64,000 bases of DNA. Origin: Morinoia aosen (taxonomy: Eukaryota; Arthropoda; Malacostraca; Amphipoda; Talitridae). Position 1 is the first letter of the stretch, and every line of letters begins with the position of its first letter. Location: assembly GCA_030386875.1 (NCBI GenBank), contig CM059560.1:44062757-44126756 (forward strand). Direction: 5' to 3'. Positions 1-12,100 of this stretch are shown one piece after another. The notes below the pieces were generated by a model. The model had not been told where the DNA came from. It made no database searches and saw only the letters and a program-made list of their open reading frames with translations. Both the position numbers and the translations under genes were made by a program.

Positions 1-650
1 ACTCCTTTGTACGCTGTAGAGATACCTCGTGTACTCCTTTGTACGTTCTAGAGATATTTCTTGTACTCCTTTGTGCGCTGTAGAGATACCTTCTGTACTC
101 CTTTGTGCGCTGTAGAGATATCTTCTGTACTCCTTTGTGCGCTGTAGAGATACCTTCTGTACTTCTTTGTACGCTGTAGAGATACCTTCTGTACTCCTTT
201 GTGCGCTGTAGAGACACCTTCTGTACTCCTTTGTACGCTGAAGAGATACCTCGTGTACTCCTTTGTACGTTCTAGAGATATTTCCTGTACTCCTTTGTGC
301 GCTGTAGAGATACCTTCTGTACTCCTTTGTGCGCTGTAGAAATACCTTCTGTACTCCTTTGTACGCTGTAGAGATACCTCGTGTACTCCTTTGTACGTTC
401 TAGAGATATTTCCTGTACTCCTTTGTGCGCTGTAGAGATACCTTCTGTACTCCTTTGTGCGCTGTAGAGATACCTTCTGTACTCCTTTGTACGCTGTGGA
501 GATACCTTCTGTACTCCTTTGTACGCTGTAGAGATACCTCGTGTACTCCTTTGTACGTTCTAGAGATATTTCCTGTACTCCTTCGTGCGCTGTAGAGATA
601 CCTTCTGTACTCCTTTGTACGCTATGGAGATACCTTCTGTACTCATTTGT
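1..650 (+). repeat. Array segment resembling the middle of family X
   Basis: The first ~340 bp carry family X bar codes: a type C tail reading ATTTCTTG, then AGACACC at about 213, then GCTGAAGAG at 237. The same series ends at GCTGAAG 9356 in the X1/X2 junction and recurs near 23.9 and 53.3 kb. From about 340 to 650 the order of types differs from those copies, so this is a rearranged fragment. It is cut by the window start. Confidence 0.7.
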
Positions 651-1512
651 ACGCTGTAGAGATACCTCGTGTACTCCTTTGTACGTTCTAGAGATATTTC
701 CTGTACTCCTGTGTGCGCTGTAGAGATACCTTCTGAACTCCTTTGTGCGCTGTAGAGATACCTTCTCTACTCCTTTGTGCGCTGTAGAGATACCTTCTGT
801 ACTCCTTTGTGCGCTGTAGAGATACCTTCTGTACTCCTTTGTACGCTGTAGAGATAACTCGTGTACTCCTTTGTACGTTCTAGAGATATTTCCTGTACTC
901 CTTTGTGCGCTGTAGAGATACCTTCTGTACTCCTTTGTGCGCTGTAGAGATACCTTCTGTACTCCTTTGTGCACTGTAGAGATACCTTCTGTACTCCTTT
1001 GTGCGCTGTAGAGATACCTTCTGTACTCCTTTATGCGCTGTAGAGATACCTTCTGTACTCCTTTGTACGCTGTAGAGATACCTCGTGTACTCCTTTGTAC
1101 GTTCTAGAGATATTTCCTGTACTCCTTTGTGCGCTGTAGAGATACCTTCTGTACTCCTTTGTGCGCTGTAGAGATACCTTCTGTACTCCTTTGATTGCTG
1201 TAGAGATACCTTCTGTACTCCTTTGTACGCTGTAGAGATACCTTCTGTACTCCTTTGTGCTCTGTAGAGATACCTTCTTTAATCCTTTGTACGCTGTAGA
1301 GATACCTCGTGCCCTCCTTTGTACGTTCCAGAGATATTTCCTGTACTCCTTTGTGCGCTGTAGAGATACCTTCTGTACTCCTTTGTGCGCTGTAGAGATA
1401 CCTTCTGTACTACTCTGTGCGCTGTAGAGATACCTTCTGTACTCCTTTGTGCGCTGTAGAGATACCTCGTGTACTCCTTTGTACGCTGTAGAAATACCTT
1501 CTGTACTCCTTT

Positions 1513-1736
1513 GTGCGCTGTAGAGATACCTTCTGTACTCCTTTGTGCGCTGTAGAGATACCTTCTGTACTCCTTTGTGCGCTGTAGAGATACCTTCTGT
1601 ACTCCTTTGTGCGCTGTAGAGATACCTTCTGTACTCCTTTGTGCGCTGTAGAGATACCTTCTGTACTCCTTTGTGCGCTGTAGAGATACCTTCTGTACTC
1701 CTTTGTGCGCTGTAGAGATACCTTCTGTACTCCTTT
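1513..1736 (+). repeat. Type A monomers, reference run of seven
   Basis: Seven consecutive type A monomers start at 1513 and recur every 32 bp. Each has the head GTGCGCTGTAGAGA, the tail ACCTTC and the spacer TGTACTCCTTT. Type A is the majority class throughout the window. Each copy carries one HhaI-type GCGC, one GTAC and one CpG. On the minus strand it contains no stop codon in any frame. This run is listed as a clean reference for the class. Confidence 0.95.
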
Positions 1737-1768
1737 GTACGCTGTAGAGATACCTCGTGTACTCCTTT
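1737..1768 (+). repeat. Type B monomer, reference copy
   Basis: Type B differs from type A at three positions. The head is GTACGCTG instead of GTGCGCTG, which adds a second GTAC, and the tail reads ACCTCG instead of ACCTTC, which adds a second CpG. It usually sits immediately before a type C monomer, as here. Mixed forms with a B head and an A tail, or an A head and a B tail, are also frequent, so the two sites can be exchanged separately. Confidence 0.93.
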
Positions 1769-1800
1769 GTACGTTCTAGAGATATTTCCTGTACTCCTTT
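1769..1800 (+). repeat. Type C monomer, reference copy
   Basis: Type C differs from type A at about six positions (roughly 81% identity). It reads GTACGTTCTAGAGATATTTC followed by the common spacer. It contains TCTAGA, an XbaI site that types A and B lack. Its CTAG gives a TAG stop on the minus strand, which A and B lack. It recurs every 4 to 14 monomers and punctuates the array. It is normally preceded by a monomer with the ACCTCG tail, with exceptions at about 2635, 3275, 17065, 22402, 25414, 33062 and 51781. Confidence 0.95.
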
Positions 1801-2459
1801 GTGCGCTGTAGAGATACCTTCTGTACTCCTTTGTGCGCTGTAGAGATACCTTCTGTACTCCTTTGTGCGCTGTAGAGATACCTTCTGTACTCCTTTGTGC
1901 GCTGTAGAGATACCTTCTGTACTCCTTTGTGCGCTGTAGAGATACCTTCTGTACTCCTTTGTACGCTGTAGAGATACCTCGTGTACTCCTTTGTACGTTC
2001 TAGAGATATTTCCTGTACTCCTTTGTGCGCTGTAGAGATACCTTCTGTACTCCTTTGTGCGCTGTAGAGATACCTTCTGTACTCCTTTGTGCGCTGTAGA
2101 GATACCTTCTGTACTCCTTTGTGCGCTGTAGAGATACCTTCTGTACTCCTTTGTGCGCTGTAGAGATACCTTCTGTACTCCTTTGTGCGCTGTAGAGATA
2201 CCTCGTGTACTCCTTTGTACGTTCTAGAGATATTTCCTGTACTCCTTTGTGCGCTGTAGAGATACCTTCTGTACTCCTTTGTGCGCTGTAGAGATACCTT
2301 CTGTACTCCTTTGTGCGCTGTAGAGATACCTCGTGTACTCCTTTGTACGTTCTAGAGATATTTCCTGTACTCCTTCGTGCGCTGTAGAGATACCTTCTGT
2401 ACTCCTTTGTGCGCTGTAGAGATACCTTCTGTACTCCTTTGTACGCTGTAGAGATACCT

Positions 2460-5400
2460 CGTGTACTACTTTGTACGTTCTAGAGATATTTCCTGTACTC
2501 CTTTGTGCGCTGTAGAGATTCCTTCTGTACTCCTTTGTGCGCTGTAGAGATACCTTCTGTACTCCTTTGTGCGCTGTAGAGATACCTTCTGTACTCCTTT
2601 GTGCGCTGTAGAGATACCTTCTGTACTCCTTTGTACGTTCTAGAGATATTTCCTGTACTCCTTTGTGCGCTGTAGAGATACCTTCTGTACTCCTTTGTAC
2701 GCTGTAGAGATACCTCGTGTACTCCTTTGTACGTTCTGTAGATATTTCCTGTACTCCTTTGTGCGCTGTAGAGATACCTTCTGTACTCCTTTGTGCGCTG
2801 TAGAGATACCTTCTGTACTCCTTTGTGCGCTGTAGAGATACCTTCTGTACTCCTTTGTACGCTGTAGAGATACCTCGTGTACTCCTTTGTACGTTCTAGA
2901 GATATTTCCTGTACTCCTTTGTGCGCTGTAGAGATACCTTCTGTACTCCTTTGTGCGCTGTAGAGATACCTTATGTACTCCTTTGTGCGCTGTAGAGATA
3001 CCTTCTGTACTCCTTTGTACGCTGTAGAGATACCTTCTGTACTCCTTTGTGCGCTGTAGAGATACCTTCTCTACTCCTTTGTACGCTGTAGAGATACCTC
3101 GTGTACTCCTTTGTACGTTCTAGAGATATTTCCTGTACTTCTTTGTGCGCTGTAGAGATACCTTCTGTACTCCTTTGTGCGCTGTAGAGATACCTTCTGT
3201 ACTCCTTTGTGCGCTGTAAAGATACCTTCTGTACTCCTTTGTGCGCTGTAGAGATACCTTCTGTACTCCTTTATACGTTCTAGAGATATTTCCTGTACTC
3301 CTTTGTGCGCTGTAGAGATACCTTCTGTACTCCTTTGTACGCTGTAGAGATTCCTCGTTTACTCCTTTGTACGTTCTAGAGATATTTCCTGTACTCCTTT
3401 GTGCGCTGTAGAGATACCTTCTGTACTCCTGTGTGCGCTGTAGAGATACCTTCTGTACTCCTTTGTGCGCTGTAGAGATACCTTCTGTACTCCTTTGTAC
3501 GCTGTAGAGATACCTCGTGTACTCCTTTGTACGTTCTAGAGATATTTCTTGTACTCCTGTGTGCGCTGTAGAGATACCTTCTGTACTCCTTTGTGCGCTG
3601 TAGAGATACCTTCTGTACTCCTTTGTGCGCTGTAGAGATACCTTCTGTACTTCTTTGTACGCTGTAGAGAAACCTTCTGTACTCCTTTGTGCGCTGTAGA
3701 GATACCTTCTGTACTCCTTTGTACGCTGAAGAGATACCTCGTGTACTCCTTTGTACTTTCTAGAGATATTTCCTGTACTCCTTTGTGCGCTGTAGAGATA
3801 CCTTCTGTACTCCTTTTTGCGTTGTAGAGATACCTTCTGTACTCCTTTGTGCGCTGTAGAGATACCTTCTGTACTCCTTTGTACTCTGTAGAGATACCTT
3901 CTGTACTCCTTTGTGCGCTGTAGAGATACCTTCTATACTCCTTTGTACGCTGTAGAGATACCTCGTGTACTCCTTTGTACGTTCTAGAGATATTTCCTGT
4001 ACTCCTTTGTGCGCTGTAGAGATACCTTCTGTACTCCTTTGTGCGCTGTAGAGATACCTTCTGTACTCCTTTGTGCGCTGTAGAGATACCTTCTGTACTC
4101 CTTTGTACGCTGTAGAGATACCTTCTGTACTCCTTTGTGCGCTGTAGAGATACCTTCTGTACTCTTTTGTACGCTGTAGAGATACCTCGTGTACTCCTTT
4201 GTACGTTCTAGAGATATTTCCTGTACTCCTTCGTGCGCTGTAGAGATACCTTCTGTACTCCTTTGTGCGCTGTAGAGATACCTTCTGTACTCCTTTGTGC
4301 GCTGTAGAGATACCTTCTGTACTCCTTTGTGCGCTGTAGAGATACCTTCTGTACTCCTTTGTGCGCTGTAGAGATACCTTCTGTACTCCTTTGTGCGCTG
4401 TAGAGATACCTCGTGTACTCCTTTGTACGCTGTAGAGATATCTTCTGTACTCCTTTGTACGCTGTAGAGATACCTCGTGTACTCCTTTGTGCGCTGTAGA
4501 GATACCTTCTGTACTCCTTTGTACGCTGTAGAGATACCTCGTGTACTCCTTTGTACGTTCTAGAGATATTTCCTGTACTCCTTTGTGCACTGTAGAGATA
4601 CCTTCTGTACTCCTTTGTGCGCTGTAGAGATACCTTCTGTACTCCTTTGTGCGCTGTAGAGATACCTTCTGTACTCCTTTGTGCGCTGTGAAGATACCTT
4701 CTGTACTCCTTTGTGCGCTGTAGAGATACCTTCTGTACTCCTTTGTGCGCTGTAGAGATACCTTCTGTACTCCTTTGTGCACTGTAGAGATACCTTCTGT
4801 ACTCCTTTGTGCGCTGTAGAGATACCTTCTGTACTCCTTTGTGCGCTGTAGAGATACCTCGTGTACTCCTTTGTACGCTGTAGAGATACCTTCTGTACTC
4901 CTTTGTGCGCTGTAGAGATACCTTCTGTACTCCTTTGTGCGCTGTAGGGATACCTTCTGTACTCCTTTGTGCGCTGTAGAGATACCTCGTGTACTCCTTT
5001 GTACGTTCTAGAGATATTTCCTGTACTCCTTTGTGCGCTGTAGAGATACCTTCTGTACTCCTTTGTGCGCTGTAGAGATACCTTCTGTACTCCTTTGTGC
5101 GCTGTAGAGATACCTTTTGTACTCCTTCGTGCGCTGTAGAGATACCTTTTGTACTCCTTTGTGCGCTGTAGAGATACCTTCTGTACTCCTTTGTACGCTG
5201 TAGAGATACCTCGTGTACTCCTTTGTACGTTCTAGAAATATTTCCTGTACTCCTTTGTGGGCTGTAGAGATACCTTCTGTACTCCTTTGTGCGCTGTAGA
5301 GATACCTTCTGTACTCCTTTGTGCGCTGTAGAGATACCTTCTGTACTCCTTTGTGCGCTGTAGAGGTACCTCGTGTACTCCTTTGTACGCTGTAGAGATA

Positions 5401-8400
5401 CCTTCTGTACTCCTTTGTGCGCTGTAGAGATACCTTCTGTACTCCTTTGTGCGCTGTAGGGATACCTTCTGTACTCCTTTGTGCGCTGTAGAGATACCTC
5501 GTGTACTCCTTTGTACGTTCTAGAGATATTTCCTGTACTCCTTTGTGCGCTGTAGAGATACCTTCTGTACTCCTTTGTGCGCTGTAGAGATACCTTCTGT
5601 ACTCCTTTGTGCGCTGTAGAGATACCTTTTGTACTCCTTCGTGCGCTGTAGAGATACCTTTTGTACTCCTTTGTGCGCTGTAGAGATACCTTCTGTACTC
5701 CTTTGTACGCTGTAGAGATACCTCGTGTACTCCTTTGTACGTTCTAGAAATATTTCCTGTACTCCTTTGTGAGCTGTAGAGATACCTTCTGTACTCCTTT
5801 GTGCGCTGTAGAGATACCTTCTGTACTCCTTTGTGCGCTGTAGAGTTACCTTCTGTACTCCTTTGTGCGCTGTAGAGATACCTCGTGTACTCCTTTGTAC
5901 GCTGTAGAGATACCTTCTGTACTCCTTTGTGCGCTGTAGAGATACCTTCTGTACTCCTTTGTGCGCTGTAGAGATACCTCGTGCACTCCTTTGTGCGCTG
6001 TAGTGATACCTTCTGTACTCCTTTGTGCGCTGTAGAGATACCTTCTGTACTCCTTTGTACGCTGTAGAGATACCTCCTGTACTCCTTTGTACGTTCTAGA
6101 GATATTTCCTGTACTCCTTTGTGCGCTGTAGAGATACCTTCTGTTTTCCTTTGTGCGCTGTAGAGATACCTTCTGTACTCCTTTGTGCGCTGTAGAGATA
6201 CCTTCTGTACTCCTTTGTGCGCTGTAGAGATACCTTCTGTACTCCTTTGTACGCTGTAGAGATACCTCGTGTACTCCTTTGTACGTTCTAGAGATATTTC
6301 CTGTTCTCCTTTGTGCGCTGTAGAGATACCTTCTGTACTCCTTTGTGCGCTGTAGAGATACCTTCTGTACTCCTTTGTGCGCTGTAGAGATACCTTCTGT
6401 ACTCCTTTGTGCGCGGTAGAGATACCTTCTGTACTCCTTTGTGCGCTGTAGAGATACCTTCTGTACTCCTTTGTGCGCTGTAGAGATACCTTCTGTACTC
6501 CTTTGTGCGCTGTAGAGATACCTCGTGTACTCCTTTGTACGCTGTAGAGATACCTTCTGTACAATTTGTGCGCTGTAGAGATACCTTCTGTACTCCTTTG
6601 TGCGCTGTAGAGATACCTTCTGTACTCCTTTGTGCGCTGTAGAGATACCTTCTGTACTCATTTGTGCGCTGTAGAGATACCTTCTGTACTCCTTTGTGCG
6701 CTGTAGAGATACCTTCTGTACTCCTTTGTGCGCTGTAGAGATACCTTCTGTACTCCTTTGTGCGCTGTAGAGATACCTTCTGTACTCCTTTGTACGCTGT
6801 AGAGATACCTCGTGTACTCCTTTGTACGTTCTAGAGATATTTCCTGTACTCCTTTGTGCGCTGTAGAGATACCTTCTGTACTCCTTTGTGCGCTGTAGAG
6901 ATACCTTATGTACTCCTTTGTGCGCTGTAGAGATACCTTCTGTTCTTCTTTGTGCGCCGTAGAGATACCTTCTGTACTCCTTTGTACGCTGTAGAGATAC
7001 CTTCTGTACTCCTTTGTACGCTGTAGAGATACCTCGTGTACTCCTTTGTACGTTCTAGAGATATTTCCTGTACTCCTTTGTGCGCTGTAGAGATACCATC
7101 TGTACTCCTTTGTGCGCTGTAGAGATACCTTCTGTACTCCTTTGTGCGCTGTAGAGATAACTTCTGTACTCCTTTGTGCGCTGTAGAGATACCTTCTGTA
7201 CTCCTTTGTGCGCTGTAGAGATACCTTCTGTACTCCTCTGTGCGCTGTAGAGATACCTTCTGTACTCCTTTGTGCGCTGTAGAGATACCTTCTGTACTCC
7301 TTTGTACGCTGTAGAGATATTTCCTGTACTCCTTTGTGCGCTGTAGAGATACCTCGTGTACTCCTTTGTACGTTCTAGAGATATTTCCTGTACTCCTTTG
7401 TGCGCTGTAGAGATACCTTCTGTACTCCTTTGTGCGCTGTAGAGATACCTTCTGTACTCCTTTGTGCGCTGTAGAGATACCTTCTGTACTCCTTTGTGCG
7501 CTGTAGAGATACCTTCTGTACTCCTTTGTGCGCTGTAGAGATACCTTCTGTACTCCTTTGTGCGCTGTAGAGATACCTTCTGTACTCCTTTGTGCGCTGT
7601 AGAGATACCTCGTGTACTCCTTTGTACGTTCTAGAGATATTTCCTGTACTCCTTTGTGCGCTGTAGAGATACCTTCTGTACTCCTTTGTGCGCTGTAGAG
7701 ATACCTTCTGTACTCCTTTGTGCGCTGTAGAGATACCTCGTGTACTCCTTTGTACGTTCTAGAGATATTTCCTGTACTCCTTTGTGCGCTGTAGAGATAC
7801 CTTCTGTACTCCTTTGTGCGCTGTAGAGATACCTTCTGTACTCCTTTGTGCGCTGTAGAGATACCTTCTGTACTCCTTTGTGCGCTGTAGAGATACCTTC
7901 TGTACTCCTTTGTACGCTGTAGAGATACCTCGTGTACTCCTTTGTACGTTCTAGAGATATTTCCTGTACTCCTTTGTGCGCTGTAGAGATACCTTCTGTA
8001 CTCCTTTGTGCGCTGTAGAGATACCTTCTGTACTCCTTTGTGCGCTGTAGAGATACCTTCTGTACTCCTTTGTACGCTGTAGAGATACCTCGTGTACTCC
8101 TTTGTACGTTCTAGAGATATTTCCTGTACTCCTCTGTGCGCTGTAGAGATACCTTCTGTACTCCTTTGTGCGCTGTAGAGATACCTTCTGTACTCCTTTG
8201 TGCGCTGTAGAGATACCTTCTGTACTCCTTTGTGCGCTGTAGAGATACCTTCTGTACTCCTTTGTGCGCTGTAGAGATACCTTCTGTACTCCTTTGTGCG
8301 CTGTAGAGATACCTTCTGTACTCCTTTGTGCGCTGTAGAGATACCTTCTGTACTCCTTTGTGCGCTGTAGAGACACCTCGTGTACTCCTTTGTACGCTGT

Positions 8401-9110
8401 AGAGATACTTTCTGTACTCCTTTGTACGCTGTAGAGATACCTCGTGTACTCCTTTGTGCGCTGTAGAGATACATTCTGTACTCCTTTGTACGCTGTAGAG
8501 ATACCTCGTGTACTCCTTTGTACGTTCTAAAGATATTTCCTGTACTCCTTTGTGCGCTGTAGAGATACCTTCTGAACTCCTTTGTGCGCTGTAGAGATAC
8601 CTTCTGTACTCCTTTGTGCGCTGTAGAGATACCTTCTGTACTCCTTTGTGCGCTGTAGAGATACCTTTTGTACTCCTTTGTACGCTGTAGAGATACCTCG
8701 TGTACTCCTTTGTACGTTCTAGAGATATTTCCTGTACTCCTTTGTGCGCTGTAGAGATACCTTCTGTACTCCTTTGTGCGCTGTAGAGATACCTTCTGTA
8801 CTCCTTTGTGCGCTGTAGAGATACCTTCTGTACTCCTTTGTACGCTGTAGAGATACCTCGTGTACTCCTTTGTACGTTCTAGAGATATTTCCTGTACTCC
8901 TCTGTGCGCTGTAGAGATACCTTCTGTACTCCTTTGTGCGCTGTAGAGATACCTTCTGTACTCCTTTGTGCGCTGTAGAGATACCTTCTGTACTCCTTTG
9001 TGCGCTGTAGAGATACCTTCTGTACTCCTTTGTGCGCTGTAGAGATACCTTCTGTACTCCTTTGTGCGCTGTAGAGATACCTTCTGTACTCCTTTGTGCG
9101 CTGTAGAGAT
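2460..9110 (+). repeat. Higher-order block X1
   Basis: First full copy of family X. Its bar codes, in order, include ACGTTCTGTAG (2731), TTCCTCGTTT (3351), GCTGTGAAG (about 4686), TTCTAGAAAT (5230 and 5742), TGTTTTCC (about 6143), GCGCGGTAG (about 6412), ACTCATTTG (about 6656), CCTTATGTAC (about 6905), GCGCCGTAG (about 6954) and an end cassette with TACATTC near 8470. Nearly the same series returns in X2 and, with monomer gains and losses, in X3 and X4. The part from about 3,480 is repeated in X2. The last ~550 bp, 8,560-9,110, have no counterpart after X2. Confidence 0.85.
6537..6567 (+). other. 31-bp monomer (deletion 1a)
   Basis: The spacer reads TGTACAATTTG instead of TGTACTCCTTTG, so this monomer is one base short with nearby substitutions. 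It shifts the register from 11 to 10. The same lesion is found 5,631 bp downstream. Confidence 0.93.
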
Positions 9111-12100
9111 ACCTTCTGTACTCCTTTGTACGCTGTAGAGATACCTCGTGTACTCCTTTGTACGTTCTAGAGATATTTCTTGTACTCCTTTGTGCGCTGT
9201 AGAGATACCTTCTGTACTCCTTTGTGCGCTGTAGAGATACCTTCTGTACTCCTTTGTGCGCTGTAGAGATACCTTCTGTACTTCTTTGTACGCTGTAGAG
9301 AAACCTTCTGTACTCCTTTGTGCGCTGTAGAGACACCTTCTGTACTCCTTTGTACGCTGAAGAGATACCTCGTGTACTCCTTTGTACGTTCTAGAGATAT
9401 TTCCTGTACTCCTTTGTGCGCTGTAGAGATACCTTCTGTACTCCTTTTTGCGTTGTAGAGATACCTTCTGTACTCCTTTGTGCGCTGTAGAGATACCTTC
9501 TGTACTCCTTTGTACTCTGTAGAGATACCTTCTGTACTCCTTTGTGCGCTGTAGAGATACCTTCTATACTCCTTTGTACGCTGTAGAGATACCTCGTGTA
9601 CTCCTTTGTACGTTCTAGAGATATTTCCTGTACTCCTTTGTGCGCTGTAGAGATACCTTCTGTACTCCTTTGTGCGCTGTAGAGATACCTTCTGTACTCC
9701 TTTGTGCGCTGTAGAGATACCTTCTGTACTCCTTTGTACGCTGTAGAGATACCTTCTGTACTCCTTTGTGCGCTGTAGAGATACCTTCTGTACTCTTTTG
9801 TACGCTGTAGAGATACCTCGTGTACTCCTTTGTACGTTCTAGAGATATTTCCTGTACTCCTTCGTGCGCTGTAGAGATACCTTCTGTACTCCTTTGTGCG
9901 CTGTAGAGATACCTTCTGTACTCCTTTGTGCGCTGTAGAGATACCTTCTGTACTCCTTTGTGCGCTGTAGAGATACCTTCTGTACTCCTTTGTGCGCTGT
10001 AGAGATACCTTCTGTACTCCTTTGTGCGCTGTAGAGATACCTCGTGTACTCCTTTGTACGCTGTAGAGATATCTTCTGTACTCCTTTGTACGCTGTAGAG
10101 ATACCTCGTGTACTCCTTTGTGCGCTGTAGAGATACCTTCTGTACTCCTTTGTACGCTGTAGAGATACCTCGTGTACTCCTTTGTACGTTCTAGAGATAT
10201 TTCCTGTACTCCTTTGTGCACTGTAGAGATACCTTCTGTACTCCTTTGTGCGCTGTAGAGATACCTTCTGTACTCCTTTGTGCGCTGTAGAGATACCTTC
10301 TGTACTCCTTTGTGCGCTGTGAAGATACCTTCTGTACTCCTTTGTGCGCTGTAGAGATACCTTCTGTACTCCTTTGTGCGCTGTAGAGATACCTTCTGTA
10401 CTCCTTTGTGCGCTGTAGAGATACCTTCTGTACTCCTTTGTGCGCTGTAGAGATACCTTCTGTACTCCTTTGTGCGCTGTAGAGATACCTCGTGTACTCC
10501 TTTGTACGCTGTAGAGATACCTTCTGTACTCCTTTGTGCGCTGTAGAGATACCTTCTGTACTCCTTTGTGCGCTGTAGGGATACCTTCTGTACTCCTTTG
10601 TGCGCTGTAGAGATACCTCGTGTACTCCTTTGTACGTTCTAGAGATATTTCCTGTACTCCTTTGTGCGCTGTAGAGATACCTTCTGTACTCCTTTGTGCG
10701 CTGTAGAGATACCTTCTGTACTCCTTTGTGCGCTGTAGAGATACCTTTTGTACTCCTTCGTGCGCTGTAGAGATACCTTTTGTACTCCTTTGTGCGCTGT
10801 AGAGATACCTTCTGTACTCCTTTGTACGCTGTAGAGATACCTCGTGTACTCCTTTGTACGTTCTAGAAATATTTCCTGTACTCCTTTGTGGGCTGTAGAG
10901 ATACCTTCTGTACTCCTTTGTGCGCTGTAGAGATACCTTCTGTACTCCTTTGTGCGCTGTAGAGATACCTTCTGTACTCCTTTGTGCGCTGTAGAGGTAC
11001 CTCGTGTACTCCTTTGTACGCTGTAGAGATACCTTCTGTACTCCTTTGTGCGCTGTAGAGATACCTTCTGTACTCCTTTGTGCGCTGTAGGGATACCTTC
11101 TGTACTCCTTTGTGCGCTGTAGAGATACCTCGTGTACTCCTTTGTACGTTCTAGAGATATTTCCTGTACTCCTTTGTGCGCTGTAGAGATACCTTCTGTA
11201 CTCCTTTGTGCGCTGTAGAGATACCTTCTGTACTCCTTTGTGCGCTGTAGAGATACCTTTTGTACTCCTTCGTGCGCTGTAGAGATACCTTTTGTACTCC
11301 TTTGTGCGCTGTAGAGATACCTTCTGTACTCCTTTGTACGCTGTAGAGATACCTCGTGTACTCCTTTGTACGTTCTAGAAATATTTCCTGTACTCCTTTG
11401 TGAGCTGTAGAGATACCTTCTGTACTCCTTTGTGCGCTGTAGAGATACCTTCTGTACTCCTTTGTGCGCTGTAGAGTTACCTTCTGTACTCCTTTGTGCG
11501 CTGTAGAGATACCTCGTGTACTCCTTTGTACGCTGTAGAGATACCTTCTGTACTCCTTTGTGCGCTGTAGAGATACCTTCTGTACTCCTTTGTGCGCTGT
11601 AGAGATACCTCGTGCACTCCTTTGTGCGCTGTAGTGATACCTTCTGTACTCCTTTGTGCGCTGTAGAGATACCTTCTGTACTCCTTTGTACGCTGTAGAG
11701 ATACCTCCTGTACTCCTTTGTACGTTCTAGAGATATTTCCTGTACTCCTTTGTGCGCTGTAGAGATACCTTCTGTTTTCCTTTGTGCGCTGTAGAGATAC
11801 CTTCTGTACTCCTTTGTGCGCTGTAGAGATACCTTCTGTACTCCTTTGTGCGCTGTAGAGATACCTTCTGTACTCCTTTGTACGCTGTAGAGATACCTCG
11901 TGTACTCCTTTGTACGTTCTAGAGATATTTCCTGTTCTCCTTTGTGCGCTGTAGAGATACCTTCTGTACTCCTTTGTGCGCTGTAGAGATACCTTCTGTA
12001 CTCCTTTGTGCGCTGTAGAGATACCTTCTGTACTCCTTTGTGCGCGGTAGAGATACCTTCTGTACTCCTTTGTGCGCTGTAGAGATACCTTCTGTACTCC

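Larger units (their letters stand above)
650..2460 (+). repeat. Linker segment, copy 1 (matches 49.8-51.6 kb)
   Basis: Rare variants line up with the segment near 50 kb at a constant offset of 49,143 bp. These are CCTGTGTGCG (708 and 49851), the type C copies at 683, 875 and 1099, TGCTCTGT (1258 and 50401) and TACTACTCTG (1408 and 50551). Between about 1.5 and 1.75 kb the order of types differs although the offset is restored further on. This fits local exchange or compensating gain and loss of monomers. There is no other content. Confidence 0.75.
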
